From positions 62,001 through 126,000 of the forward strand of contig NZ_CANMDS010000004.1 of NCBI RefSeq assembly GCF_947496725.1: DNA of 64,000 nucleotides, read 5' to 3'. A program made the translations under genes and the position numbers. A model generated the notes under the pieces. It saw only the letters and a list, made by a program, of their open reading frames with translations. It ran no database searches and was not told the origin of the DNA. Positions within the stretch are counted from its first letter, which is position 1. Each line of letters begins with the position of its first letter. This stretch comes from an uncultured Dokdonia sp. GTDB lineage: Bacteria > Bacteroidota > Bacteroidia > Flavobacteriales > Flavobacteriaceae. Of this stretch, positions 27,301 to 34,002 are shown piece by piece.

Positions 27301-30300
27301 CTTCTGTGATAGTTGCAATAACCTTTCCATCATTAATATCTGCAACAACTATCCCATTTGTGTTTATGACTACATCAGATCCATCATTATTAGTAAATGT
27401 GTAAGTTCCGTTTTCATTATCTGTGATATCTGACTTAGCTACTGTTTGTGGATCTCCATTTTCATCAGTATATGTGATTAAACCGTCCATTGCGTCTGCA
27501 AATGTTGTTACAGTTTCATTAATATCTGTTGCATTTCCTGCCGCGTCAGTAACCGTGGCAATTGTATTGCCTGCTACAGTATTTGTGATATTAAAGCCAT
27601 TGGTATCAATTACTGTGGTTATTCCAGTTTCATCGGTATAACCATAGGTTCCGTTGCCATTATCAACAAGCGTTGATACAGAAGTATCTGCGATAGTCGT
27701 TGTAGTTCCGCTTGCGTCTGTGAAATCATATGTTCCGTCACCGTTATCTACGAGCGCTACTGTTCCTGCTGCTGCGTTGATTTCGTCGATGGCGTCTTGA
27801 ACGTTTGTTGCTGCTAATCCAGATGTTGAATTGTCATAAGGATTTGCAGAAGCGTTTGTATCGATTATTTGTGTTGCTCCCGTTTCATCTGTGTAGGTGT
27901 ATGTTCCGTCTGCGTTGTCAACAAGTGTCGAGATAGACGTATCTGCGATAGTCGTTGTAGTTCCGCTTGCGTCTGTAAAATCGTATGTTCCATCGCCGTT
28001 ATCTACGAGCGCTACTGTTCCAGCTGCTGCGTTGATTTCATCAATAGCGTCTTGCACGTTTGTTGCTGCTAACCCAGAAGTTGTATTGTCATAAGGATTT
28101 GCAGAAGCGTTTGTGTCAATTACTTGTGTTGCTCCTGTCTCATCTGTATAGGTGTATGTTCCGTCTGCGTTGTCAACGAGTGTCGAGATAGACGTATCTG
28201 CGATAGTCGTTGTAGTTCCGCTTGCGTCTGTGAAATCATATGTTCCATCACCATTGTCTACAAGAGCTACTGTTCCTGCAGCTGCGTTGATTTCATCTAT
28301 AGCATCTTGCACGTTTGTCGCTACGAGTCCTGAAGTCGTGTTGTCATATGGATTTGCAGAAGCGTTTGTGTCAATTACTTGCGTAGCTCCCGTTTCATCT
28401 GTGTAGGTATATGTGCCATCTGCGTTGTCTACGAGTGTCGAGATAGACGTATCTGCTATGGTCGTTGTAGTTCCGCTTGCGTCTGTGAAATCATATGTTC
28501 CGTCTCCATTATCTACTAGCGCTACTGTTCCAGCTGCTGCGTTGATTTCATCTATAGCGTCTTGTACATTAGTTGCTACTAATCCGGAAGTTGAATTGTC
28601 ATAAGGATTTGCAGAAGCGTTTGTGTCGATTACTTGTGTAGCCCCCGTTTCATCTGTGTATGTGTATGTTCCGTCTGCGTTGTCAACAAGTGTCGAGATA
28701 GAAGTATCTGCGATGGTCGTTGTAGTTCCGCTTGCGTCTGTGAAGTCGTATGTTCCGTCACCGTTATCTACTAGCGCTACTGTTCCAGCTGCTACGTTAA
28801 TTTCATCAATTGCGTCTTGAACGTTTGTCGCTACTAGCCCTGAAGTTGTATTATCATAAGGATTTGCAGAAGCGTTTGTATCGATCACTTGTGTTGCTCC
28901 TGTTTCATCTGTGTAGGTGTATGTTCCGTCTGCGTTGTCAACGAGTGTCGAGATAGAAGTATCTGCGATGGTCGTTGTAGTTCCGCTTGCGTCTGTGAAA
29001 TCATATGTTCCATCACCATTATCTACAAGTGCTACTGTTCCAGCCGCTGCGTTGATTTCATCAATTGCGTCTTGAACGTTTGTTGCTGCTAGCCCTGAAG
29101 TTGTGTTGTCATATGGATTCGCAGAAGCATTTGTGTCAATTACCTGCGTTGCTCCTGTCTCATCTGTATAGGTGTATGTTCCGTCTGCGTTATCAACGAG
29201 TGTCGAGATAGAAGTATCTGCAATAGTCGTTGTAGTTCCGTTTGCGTCTGTGAAGTCATATGTCCCATCACCGTTATCTACGAGCGCTACTGTTCCTGCC
29301 GCTGCGTTGATTTCATCGATAGCGTCTTGCACGTTTGTTGCTGCTAATCCAGACGTTGAATTGTCATAAGGATTTGCAGAAGCGTTTGTGTCGATTACTT
29401 GTGTAGCTCCCATTTCATCTGTATAGGTGTATGTTCCGTCTGCGTTGTCAACGAGTGTAGAGATAGAAGTGTCTGAGATAGTTGTTGTATTTCCTAAAAC
29501 ATCTGTGAAAGTATATGTGCCATCATTATTATCTATAAGTGTTACGTTTACGGAGTTTATTTGGTTTAAGATTTCATCTATAGCATCTTGAACATTTGTA
29601 GATACTAAACCAGATGTTGAATTGTCATACGGATTTGCAGAAGCGTTTGTGTCGATTATTTGTGTTGCTCCTGTTTCATCTGTATATGTATATGTTCCAT
29701 CTCCATTGTCTACTAGTGTAGATATTGAGGTGTCAGAAATAGTTATAGTAGTGCCACTTGCATCTGTAAATTGATAAGTCCCATCGCCATTATCTATTAA
29801 GCCTACTGTTCCTATAGCAGCATTTATCTCTTCGATAGCATCTTGAACATTTGTAGAAAGTAAACCTGTCCCTGTATTGTCAAAACTATTACCCTCAGCT
29901 GAGATGTCTATAATTTGTGTTGCTCCTGTTTCGTCTGTATATGTGTACGTTCCGTCTCCGTTATCTACTAAAGTGGAGATAGAAGTATCTGCGATAGTTG
30001 TGGCTGTTCCACTTGCGTCTGTAAAAATGTAAGTACCGTCGCCGTTATCAACAAGAGCTACTGTTCCTGCTGCGGCATTAATTTCGTCTATAGCGTCTTG
30101 CACATTTGTCGCAACAAGTCCTGATATTGTGTTATCATAAGGATTTGAAGATGCCTGAGTGTTTATGATTTGAGAATTGCCATTTGCATCTGTATAAGTG
30201 TATGTGCCATCGCCGTTATCAACTATCATAGAGGCCATCTGGCATAAACTTAGCCAGTTAGATCCATCATATTGATAAAAACAGCTCTCATCTGTATTAA

Positions 30301-30499
30301 AAACAAGCCCTCCAGCAAGAGGAGAGATACTGTTCATCTGAGAAGTGCTAACTCTTGTTGCCACAAGAACCTTGTTTGTGCTCTCGAGCTCTAGGAGTGA
30401 TGACGCGTTAATTGTGTTTGGATTATCACCTACCTTAACCTGACCTATTGCAGATATTGATAGTATGAGAAAACTTGTAAGGGTAAGTAGTTTTTTCAT
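21308..30499 (-). CDS. Giant repetitive surface-fibre protein
   Basis: A 3063-residue protein from the start at 30499 (MKKLLTLTSFLILSISAIGQ, a clear signal peptide); the frame stays open 30 codons further upstream, but that extension is not signal-like. After a cap (LVFNTDESCFYQYDGSNW) come ten repeats of about 85 residues (about 115-963; DNGDGTYTYTDETG signature). A linker leads to 26 repeats of 48-51 residues (about 1073-2725; ETVTELAIAAGELTYANED), ten of them followed by a 35-residue insert. The end has LGVGTNTPDNKLQVTG and a tail-fibre-like module homologous to part of the 334-residue neighbour. The repeats are very acidic and contain no Cys. No T9SS sorting domain is visible. It heads the five-gene operon. 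Confidence 0.85.
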   Translation of the reverse strand: MKKLLTLTSFLILSISAIGQVKVGDNPNTINASSLLELESTNKVLVATRVSTSQMNSISPLAGGLVFNTDESCFYQYDGSNWLSLCQMASMIVDNGDGTYTYTDANGNSQIINTQASSNPYDNTISGLVATNVQDAIDEINAAAGTVALVDNGDGTYIFTDASGTATTIADTSISTLVDNGDGTYTYTDETGATQIIDISAEGNSFDNTGTGLLSTNVQDAIEEINAAIGTVGLIDNGDGTYQFTDASGTTITISDTSISTLVDNGDGTYTYTDETGATQIIDTNASANPYDNSTSGLVSTNVQDAIDEILNQINSVNVTLIDNNDGTYTFTDVLGNTTTISDTSISTLVDNADGTYTYTDEMGATQVIDTNASANPYDNSTSGLAATNVQDAIDEINAAAGTVALVDNGDGTYDFTDANGTTTTIADTSISTLVDNADGTYTYTDETGATQVIDTNASANPYDNTTSGLAATNVQDAIDEINAAAGTVALVDNGDGTYDFTDASGTTTTIADTSISTLVDNADGTYTYTDETGATQVIDTNASANPYDNTTSGLVATNVQDAIDEINVAAGTVALVDNGDGTYDFTDASGTTTTIADTSISTLVDNADGTYTYTDETGATQVIDTNASANPYDNSTSGLVATNVQDAIDEINAAAGTVALVDNGDGTYDFTDASGTTTTIADTSISTLVDNADGTYTYTDETGATQVIDTNASANPYDNTTSGLVATNVQDAIDEINAAAGTVALVDNGDGTYDFTDASGTTTTIADTSISTLVDNADGTYTYTDETGATQVIDTNASANPYDNTTSGLAATNVQDAIDEINAAAGTVALVDNGDGTYDFTDASGTTTTIADTSISTLVDNADGTYTYTDETGATQIIDTNASANPYDNSTSGLAATNVQDAIDEINAAAGTVALVDNGDGTYDFTDASGTTTTIADTSVSTLVDNGNGTYGYTDETGITTVIDTNGFNITNTVAGNTIATVTDAAGNATDINETVTTFADAMDGLITYTDENGDPQTVAKSDITDNENGTYTFTNNDGSDVVINTNGIVVADINDGKVIATITEADGTLTNIEETITELAIAAGELTYANEDATNANVNLISTDADNNITAGADGALFVDVTAEQTVTDVTDLNAAANTNLIGTYNNEDATPFAIEETVTELAIAAGELTFANEDATNANVNLISADADNNITAGADGALFVDVSEEETVTELAIAAGELTYANEDATNANVNLISADTDNNITAGTDGALFVDVTAEQTVTDVTDLNAAANTNLIGTYNNEDATPFAIEETVTELAIAAGELTYANEDATNANVNLISTDVDNNITAGADGALFVDVSEEETVTELAIAAGELTYANEDATNANVNLISADADNNITAGADGALFVDVSEEETVTELAIAAGELTYANEDATNANVNLISADADNNITAGTDGALFVDVTAEQTVTDVTDLNAAANTNLIGTYNNEDATPFAIEETVTELAIAAGELTYANEDATNANVNLISADADNNITAGADGALFVDVSEEETVTELAIAAGELTYANEDATNANVNLISADADNNITAGADGALFVDVTAEQTVTDVTDLNAAANTNLIGTYNNEDATPFAIEETVTELAIAAGELTYANEDATNANVNLISADADNNITAGADGALFVDVSEEETVTELAIAAGELTYANEDATNANVNLISADTDNNITAGTDGALFVDVTAEQTVTDVTDLNAAANTNLIGTYNNEDATPFAIEETVTELAIAAGELTYANEDATNANVNLISADTDNNITAGADGALFVDVTAEQTVTDVTDLNAAANTNLIGTYNNEDATPFAIEETVTELAIAAGELTYANEDATNANVNLISADADNNITAGADGALFVDVSEEETVTELAIAAGELTYANEDATNANVNLISADADNNITAGTDGALFVDVSEEETVTELAIAAGELTYANEDATNANVNLISADADNNITAGADGALFVDVSEEETVTELAIAAGELTYANEDATNANVNLISADADNNITAGADGALFVDVTAEQTVTDVTDLNAAANTNLIGTYNNEDATPFAIEETVTELAIAAGELTYANEDATNANVNLISADADNNITAGADGALFVDVSEEETVTELAIAAGELTYANEDATNANVNLISADADNNITAGADGALFVDVTAEQTVTDVTDLNAAANTNLIGTYNNEDATPFAIEETVTELAIAAGELTYANEDATNANVNLISADADNNITAGADGALFVDVSEEETVTELAIAAGELTYANEDATNANVNLISADADNNITAGADGALFVDVTAEQTVTDVTDLNAAANTNLIGTYNNEDATPFAIEETVTELAIAAGELTYANEDATNANVNLISADADNNITAGADGALFVDVSEEETVTELAIAAGELTYANEDATNANVNLISTDVDNNITAGADGALFVDVSEEETVTELAIAAGELTYANEDATNANVNLISADADNNITAGADGALFVDVSEEETVTELAIAAGELTYANEDATNANVNLISTDVDNNITAGADGALFVDVSEEETVTELAIAAGELTYANEDATNANVNLISADADNNITAGADGALFVDVSEEETVTELAIAAGELTYANEDATNANVNLISADADNNITAGADGALFVDVSEEETVTELAIAAGELTYANEDATNANVNLISADTDNNITAGTDGALFVDVTAEETVTDVTDLNTATNTNLIGTYNNEGATPFAIEETVTSLTFDDTTNELEFIDETGTPNPVDLSSLEHTGTEGSIFFAGADETPTEDNDQLFWDATNNRLGVGTNTPDNKLQVTGAIRSAGFLNSDGNAGEPAYRFTDDTNTGMYSPAADEIGFTVGGFEAMKIDEATTGNTVVIINQTLDLDGPVLDENDLPGTAGQVLTATATGTEWADAAAETVTTFVQDDTPTTTDATATGEITYTDEAGNPFTAQVVSADADNALSVGTDGGAFMAVAPAVYSVGKVGAAGGGALFNATVVNTGTGTYQVTFTTALPNANYIIQLSQPGRAGAGNDDPGISYSGQSATGFIVNIGDNDNGGSDRAFFNSEFMFTVLTIPGF
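22325..27280 (-). repeat. Array of 26 near-identical repeats (153-bp unit, or 249 bp with insert)
   Basis: Each unit encodes ETVTELAIAAGELT...DGALFVDV. Sixteen units are linked by SEE (153 bp); ten are followed by a 35-residue insert beginning TAEQTVTDVTDLN (249 bp). Differences between copies are few and mostly silent or at set positions (SADADN, SADTDN, STDVDN), which points to recent duplication or gene conversion. Confidence 0.9.
27600..30155 (-). repeat. Array of ten 255-bp repeats
   Basis: Ten 85-residue units beginning NPYDN(S/T)TSGL and containing two DNGDGTY(D/T)FTD-like hairpins. Units 4-10 are nearly identical. Units 1-3, nearest the N-terminus, have diverged more, as expected if expansion happened in the interior. 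Confidence 0.9.
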
Positions 30500-30607
30500 T
30501 TGAGGGAACATAATTTTATTATATTTCATTGTCGCGAAATTTACGCATTTACTTGTACATTTTTTGTTAAAAATACATACGTAGTACATAGCTTATTAGT
30601 TCTAATT

Positions 30608-30626
30608 TAGAATAAAATTTATTCTA
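30608..30626. promoter_or_regulatory. Candidate operator palindrome at the fibre-operon start
   Basis: TAGAATAAA-A-TTTATTCTA on the plus strand is a perfect 9-1-9 inverted repeat. It begins 5 nt downstream of the predicted -7 element of the minus-strand fibre operon, so it overlaps the expected transcription start. It could bind a repressor or form a hairpin at the mRNA 5' end. Confidence 0.5.
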
Positions 30627-30630
30627 GGCT

Positions 30631-30638
30631 CAAAGTTA
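30631..30638 (-). promoter_or_regulatory. Predicted -7 element of the fibre operon
   Basis: The minus strand reads TAACTTTG, fitting TAnnTTTG, with CTG (one mismatch to TTG) 19 nt upstream. This would give a leader of about 125 nt before the start at 30499. Confidence 0.5.
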
Positions 30639-30745
30639 AAATAAGGACTCTGTAAATCAGACGGTTTCAGACGAAGTGCGTATTTGTGTCGATGAAATGC
30701 GTTATTTTTGAAAATGTTGTATAATAATATTTTTTAATTTTTTTC

Positions 30746-30775
30746 TTGTGTATCGCTTAAAAAGATTTATTTTTG
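30746..30775 (+). promoter_or_regulatory. Promoter of tRNA-Gly
   Basis: TTG (30746-30748), a 19-nt spacer and TATTTTTG (30768-30775) match the Bacteroidetes consensus exactly. The tRNA begins 73 nt downstream. Confidence 0.7.
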
Positions 30776-30848
30776 CCTCGCTTTAGTATTTGAGCTTGTT
30801 TATTGAGCCATTTACTAATTACCTTTTGAAGAGTGTTCTTCAATAAAT

Positions 30849-30921
30849 GCGGGAGTAGCTCAGTTGGTAGAGCGTCAGCCTTCCAAGCTGAATGTCGCCA
30901 GTTCGAACCTGGTCTCCCGCT
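30849..30921 (+). tRNA. tRNA-Gly (anticodon TCC)
   Basis: A complete cloverleaf: acceptor stem GCGGGAG/CTCCCGC (30849-30855, 30914-30920), D-loop AGCTCAGTTGGTAGAGC, anticodon stem TCAGC/GCTGA around loop CTTCCAA (anticodon TCC), and T-loop GTTCGAACC. The discriminator base is T and CCA is not encoded. It is a single-gene unit with its own promoter and terminator. Confidence 0.97.
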
Positions 30922-30926
30922 CAAAG

Positions 30927-30957
30927 AAAAAGCCCTGTAGTCACACAGGGCTTTTTT
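30927..30957 (+). terminator. Terminator after tRNA-Gly
   Basis: AAAAAGCCCTGT and ACAGGGCTTTTT pair around a 6-nt loop, followed by a T run. It lies 5 nt after the tRNA. Confidence 0.9.
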
Positions 30958-30962
30958 TATTT

Positions 30963-30976
30963 TATTTCGCGAAAGC
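30963..30976. repeat. Dispersed palindrome, one half changed
   Basis: TATTTCGCGAAAGC between the tRNA terminator and the pepE stop codon. The GCGAAAGC half is intact. Confidence 0.8.
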
Positions 30977-30981
30977 GTAAT

Positions 30982-31686
30982 TTATAGTTCAATTGTAGAC
31001 AAAGACTCAATCTCATAAGGCTCTTTATCTTGTTTAAATACTCGAGCTGTATGGTCACCCTGTAATGTGATTTCTTTATCCTTAACTCGTATCCAGCTTC
31101 CTTCTCGTATTCCTAATACTGTGACTGTGTTGTAAATGTGGTATTCTTTAATACGTGTCTCTCGGGTCTCACCCATATGCGTAGAGTCTGTATCTGGGTC
31201 TAGGTAGTGCGGGTTTACATTAAAAGGTAATACTCCCAATGTTTTAAAACTTGGAGGGTAGGCAATGGGCATATCATTTGTAGTTTGCATAGTGAGACCA
31301 CAAAGATTACTTCCAGCGCTTGTGCCAAGATAGGGAGTTCCGTTTAAGATTACATCTCTAAGCGTATGCATTACATCTATTTTGTATAGCTGGTTAACTA
31401 GAACAAACGTATTTCCTCCGCCAGTAAATATGCCTTGGGCAACCTTTAGCGCTTCTGTTGCGTCTTTATAAGTATGGAGACCTTTTACAGAGATATTAAT
31501 TTTTGCAAAGGCTTTTTGAGCAATCGTTGTATAGTCGTCGTGGGTAATACCACCAGGTCTAGCATACGGTATGAATATAATCTCAGTTACGTTATGAAAT
31601 AACTTTTTAAGTTCTGGTAGTAAATACTCCAGGTAGGTGCCTCCATAGATTGTAGAAGTACTTGCGGCAATAATGTTTTTTGACAT
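30982..31686 (-). CDS. pepE: Peptidase E (aspartyl dipeptidase, S51 family)
   Basis: A 234-residue S51 peptidase that splits N-terminal Asp dipeptides in the cytoplasm. The nucleophile Ser123 lies in GTSAGSN (121-127), and GGGNTF (about 89-94) is the conserved upstream loop. NPHYLDPD near residue 160 carries the conserved His. No signal peptide is visible. It stands alone between the tRNA and two plus-strand surface genes. Confidence 0.9.
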   Translation of the reverse strand: MSKNIIAASTSTIYGGTYLEYLLPELKKLFHNVTEIIFIPYARPGGITHDDYTTIAQKAFAKINISVKGLHTYKDATEALKVAQGIFTGGGNTFVLVNQLYKIDVMHTLRDVILNGTPYLGTSAGSNLCGLTMQTTNDMPIAYPPSFKTLGVLPFNVNPHYLDPDTDSTHMGETRETRIKEYHIYNTVTVLGIREGSWIRVKDKEITLQGDHTARVFKQDKEPYEIESLSTIEL

Positions 31687-31843
31687 AAATAATCTTTACT
31701 CAAAAATACAAACTTGATGAGGGATATGTGAATTAACAAAACATTAAACCTACAGATTAAAGAGCTGGCCTATTTTTACAACACACATAAAACAGAATAA
31801 TATCGCAAGACATTACATCTATATAATTTCCATACTATTATCT

Positions 31844-32608
31844 ATGAGCAGTTTACTCACTGCTCAAAATAGTACAATGTTAGAAGGTAGAGTTCTTAAT
31901 GATAGTGTTGAGATAGCTTCCATAACAGTGGTAAATATTAATATGCGTACGGGCACTGTTACTAATCTAGATGGGATTTTTGAAATACCAGTACGAGTAA
32001 ATGATACGCTTAATATAAGTGCTGTGCAGTATGAGAGTAAGCGCATAATTATTACTCCAGTTATATATAAACGTAAGAAGCTCTCTTTGTATCTTGTGCC
32101 TAAGCTTAATGAGCTAGATGAAGTGGTGATAAGTAATATAGACCTTACAGGTGATATGACTAAGGATCTCAAGGCGGTGCCGCTTAAAAAGTTTATCTCT
32201 CCCACGTCTTTAGGTATACCAGAAAATGCAAAGCCTACGATGACTATAGAAGAACGCAGAGTATATGTAGCTACCGCAGGGGCTGGGCCACTGGGATCCC
32301 TCATAAACGCAATAAGCGGGCGTACTAAAATGCTAAAAAAACACTTAAAAATTTCAAAGTTTAAGATGATGGTTGAACGCAATCGCGAGACATTTTCTGA
32401 CAGTACTTATATCAAGTCTCTTAATATACCAGAAGACCTTATAGAAGACTTTGTATACTATATTTTTGAAGATAAAAAAGCCGTACATCTATCAAATCAA
32501 GGAGATGCTATGGCAATTTTAGACCTTATGTTATTAAAATCTTCTGGATATTTGAAACTAAAAGAGGACGAAGGCGTCTTATTAAATAAACCTCCTAATG
32601 ATGAGTAA
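31844..32608 (+). CDS. Exported protein with carboxypeptidase-regulatory-like domain; start doubtful
   Basis: A 254-residue protein from the first ATG. Residues 10-95 form a CarboxypepD_reg-like beta domain (MLEGRVLNDSVEIAS, ISAVQYESKRI, LNELDEVVISNIDLTGD). The rest is helical and not recognised. It is paralogous to the next gene throughout. From this ATG only eight residues precede the mature-like sequence, but in-frame codons upstream (from 31787) encode a full hydrophobic signal ending SSLLTAQ with no ATG, GTG or TTG. An ATA followed by AAA stands where ATG AAA is expected. The true start may be non-AUG, or the gene may have lost its start and be weakly expressed. It overlaps the next gene by 11 nt. 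Confidence 0.7.
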   Translation: MSSLLTAQNSTMLEGRVLNDSVEIASITVVNINMRTGTVTNLDGIFEIPVRVNDTLNISAVQYESKRIIITPVIYKRKKLSLYLVPKLNELDEVVISNIDLTGDMTKDLKAVPLKKFISPTSLGIPENAKPTMTIEERRVYVATAGAGPLGSLINAISGRTKMLKKHLKISKFKMMVERNRETFSDSTYIKSLNIPEDLIEDFVYYIFEDKKAVHLSNQGDAMAILDLMLLKSSGYLKLKEDEGVLLNKPPNDE

Positions 32609-33374
32609 GTATATAAGCTTCTGTTTGCTTTTTTTTATATCCGTAGTATTGTATTCTCAAGATGCCATTATGCTAGAGGGACAAGTGCTTAATGATACTA
32701 TAGATAAGGCAAACCTTACCGTAGTAAATATGACATTAAGAACGGGAACGATCACATCCAAAAATGGAAAATTTACAATTAAAGCACGTCTCAATGACAC
32801 CATAAATGTGAGTGCTGTACAGTATGAGCCTAGGCAGTTTGTGGTAAATAGCACCATATTTAATAGAGAGAGAATTACATTATATTTAATTCCTAAAATA
32901 ACAGAGCTGGATCAAGTAACCATAAGTAATATAGACCTTACTGGTGATATATCAAAAGATGTGGGTACTACAGAGTATGAGATAAAAATTACACCTACAG
33001 ATCTCGGTATACCAGAAAATACAGCCCCGCCACGTACGGTAGAAGAGCGTCGTTATTATACTGCTATAACCAGTGGGGGAGGCATCCCGCTAGATGGACT
33101 CATAAACTCTATAACAGGAAGATTAAAAATGCTCAAAAAACATATTGAAATATCTAGATTCGAAAAACTTGTACAAGAAAGTAGGCACAGCTTCTCAGAC
33201 AGTGTTTATATGAATGAGCTAGCTATAAATAAAGAATCTATAGAAGATTTTGTGTATTTTACCTTTGAAGATCCAAAAGCAAAAGAGCTCGTAGATACAG
33301 ATAACGTCTTGGGACTGCTTGAGTTTATGATGAAAAAGTCTGCAGATTATAAAAAACTCAACCCACAAGATTAA
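32598..33374 (+). CDS. Exported protein with carboxypeptidase-regulatory-like domain (paralogue of the preceding gene)
   Basis: A 258-residue protein with a normal signal peptide, MMSKYISFCLLFFISVVLYSQ. A CarboxypepD_reg-like domain follows (MLEGQVLNDTIDKAN, VSAVQYEPRQF, ITELDQVTISNIDLTGD). The C-terminal half shares PTDLGIPENT, VEERRYYTA, LINSITGRLKMLKKH and FSDSVY with the preceding protein. It probably sits in the periplasm or at the outer membrane. The pair is a tandem duplication, read in one transcript with an 11-nt overlap. Function is unknown; similar proteins are common in Flavobacteriia. Confidence 0.75.
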   Translation: MMSKYISFCLLFFISVVLYSQDAIMLEGQVLNDTIDKANLTVVNMTLRTGTITSKNGKFTIKARLNDTINVSAVQYEPRQFVVNSTIFNRERITLYLIPKITELDQVTISNIDLTGDISKDVGTTEYEIKITPTDLGIPENTAPPRTVEERRYYTAITSGGGIPLDGLINSITGRLKMLKKHIEISRFEKLVQESRHSFSDSVYMNELAINKESIEDFVYFTFEDPKAKELVDTDNVLGLLEFMMKKSADYKKLNPQD

Positions 33375-33406
33375 CTACTGGCACGTTTATTGAAAATTTT
33401 TATTAC

Positions 33407-33420
33407 GCTTTCGCGAAAGC
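33407..33420. repeat. Dispersed palindrome, perfect core (22-bp palindrome at 33403-33424)
   Basis: Intergenic, 33 nt after one stop codon and 25 nt before the next start. It could form a hairpin in the read-through mRNA. Confidence 0.95.
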
Positions 33421-33444
33421 GTAAACCCACCATTTATAATCATT

Positions 33445-33939
33445 ATGAAAAAAGTCCTTTTATTATTTATAATCGCTCCATTACTTATGGCAGCTTCCTT
33501 ACATAAATACTATTTAAGCGTAACAGATCTTGCATATGACCAAGATGAGAAGTCTGTACAAATGATTACCAGACTTTTTTATGATGATCTTGAAGCAGTG
33601 CTCCAAGAACGCTATGATGAAACTATTCTAGTAGACGCAACGGCAGATCAAGAAAAGCTAGATGTATACTTAAATAAATACCTGCAAAAGAAACTGGTAA
33701 TTACCATAAATGGAGAAGAGAGAAAGTTTCAGTTTTTAGGTAAAGAGTATGAAGATGATTATGTGGTTTGTTATATGGAAATAACAGATGTTGAGAGTGT
33801 TGACGCATTTTTGATAGATAATCAACTACTTATGGATTTGTTTCCAGACCAAAAAAATATGGTACATACTACTATAGGAAATAACAAGAAAAGTTTCCTG
33901 CTCACGATGGGAAATGCTAAAGGGTTGTTAAAATTTTAA
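33445..33939 (+). CDS. DUF6702-type exported protein
   Basis: A 164-residue protein with a signal peptide (MKKVLLLFIIAPLLMAAS) and the opening HKYYLSVTDLAYDQDEKSVQM typical of DUF6702, whose His and Tyr after the signal are conserved. The domain ends with a hydrophobic FLLTMGNAKGLLKF. The family nearly always precedes an M1 metallopeptidase gene in Flavobacteriia, as here (63 nt upstream), so a shared role is likely. Its activity is not known. Confidence 0.82.
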   Translation: MKKVLLLFIIAPLLMAASLHKYYLSVTDLAYDQDEKSVQMITRLFYDDLEAVLQERYDETILVDATADQEKLDVYLNKYLQKKLVITINGEERKFQFLGKEYEDDYVVCYMEITDVESVDAFLIDNQLLMDLFPDQKNMVHTTIGNNKKSFLLTMGNAKGLLKF

Positions 33940-34002
33940 AAATAATTCCTAAAGCCTCTTAAGGATGGCTATTTTTAGAGCTAAAACTAATTCAACACAC
34001 TT

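Larger units (their letters stand above)
30500..30848. other. Gene-free stretch between the fibre operon and tRNA-Gly
   Basis: A 349-nt AT-rich divergent intergenic region. It holds the predicted fibre-operon promoter (30631-30638, minus), a 19-bp palindrome at its predicted start point (30608-30626) and the tRNA promoter (30746-30775, plus). Nothing else recognisable is present. Confidence 0.7.

Noticed and set aside
20336-29369. Long open frames on the plus strand opposite the collagen-like and giant repeat genes
   Set aside because: They are antisense shadows: the repeats lack stop codons in several frames, so long open frames are expected. They are low-complexity (runs of Ser, Val, Ala or Cys), lack starts in sensible places and recur with the repeat period.
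22325-30155. Regular repeats that could be mistaken for a CRISPR array
   Set aside because: Repeats are coding, 153-255 bp long, contiguous, and have no unique spacers of 30-40 bp; no cas genes are nearby.
16872-30499. A prophage tail-fibre module
   Set aside because: Caps and heads resemble tail-fibre parts, but each protein has a signal peptide, the last one carries a T9SS domain, and no capsid, tail, terminase or integrase genes are present.
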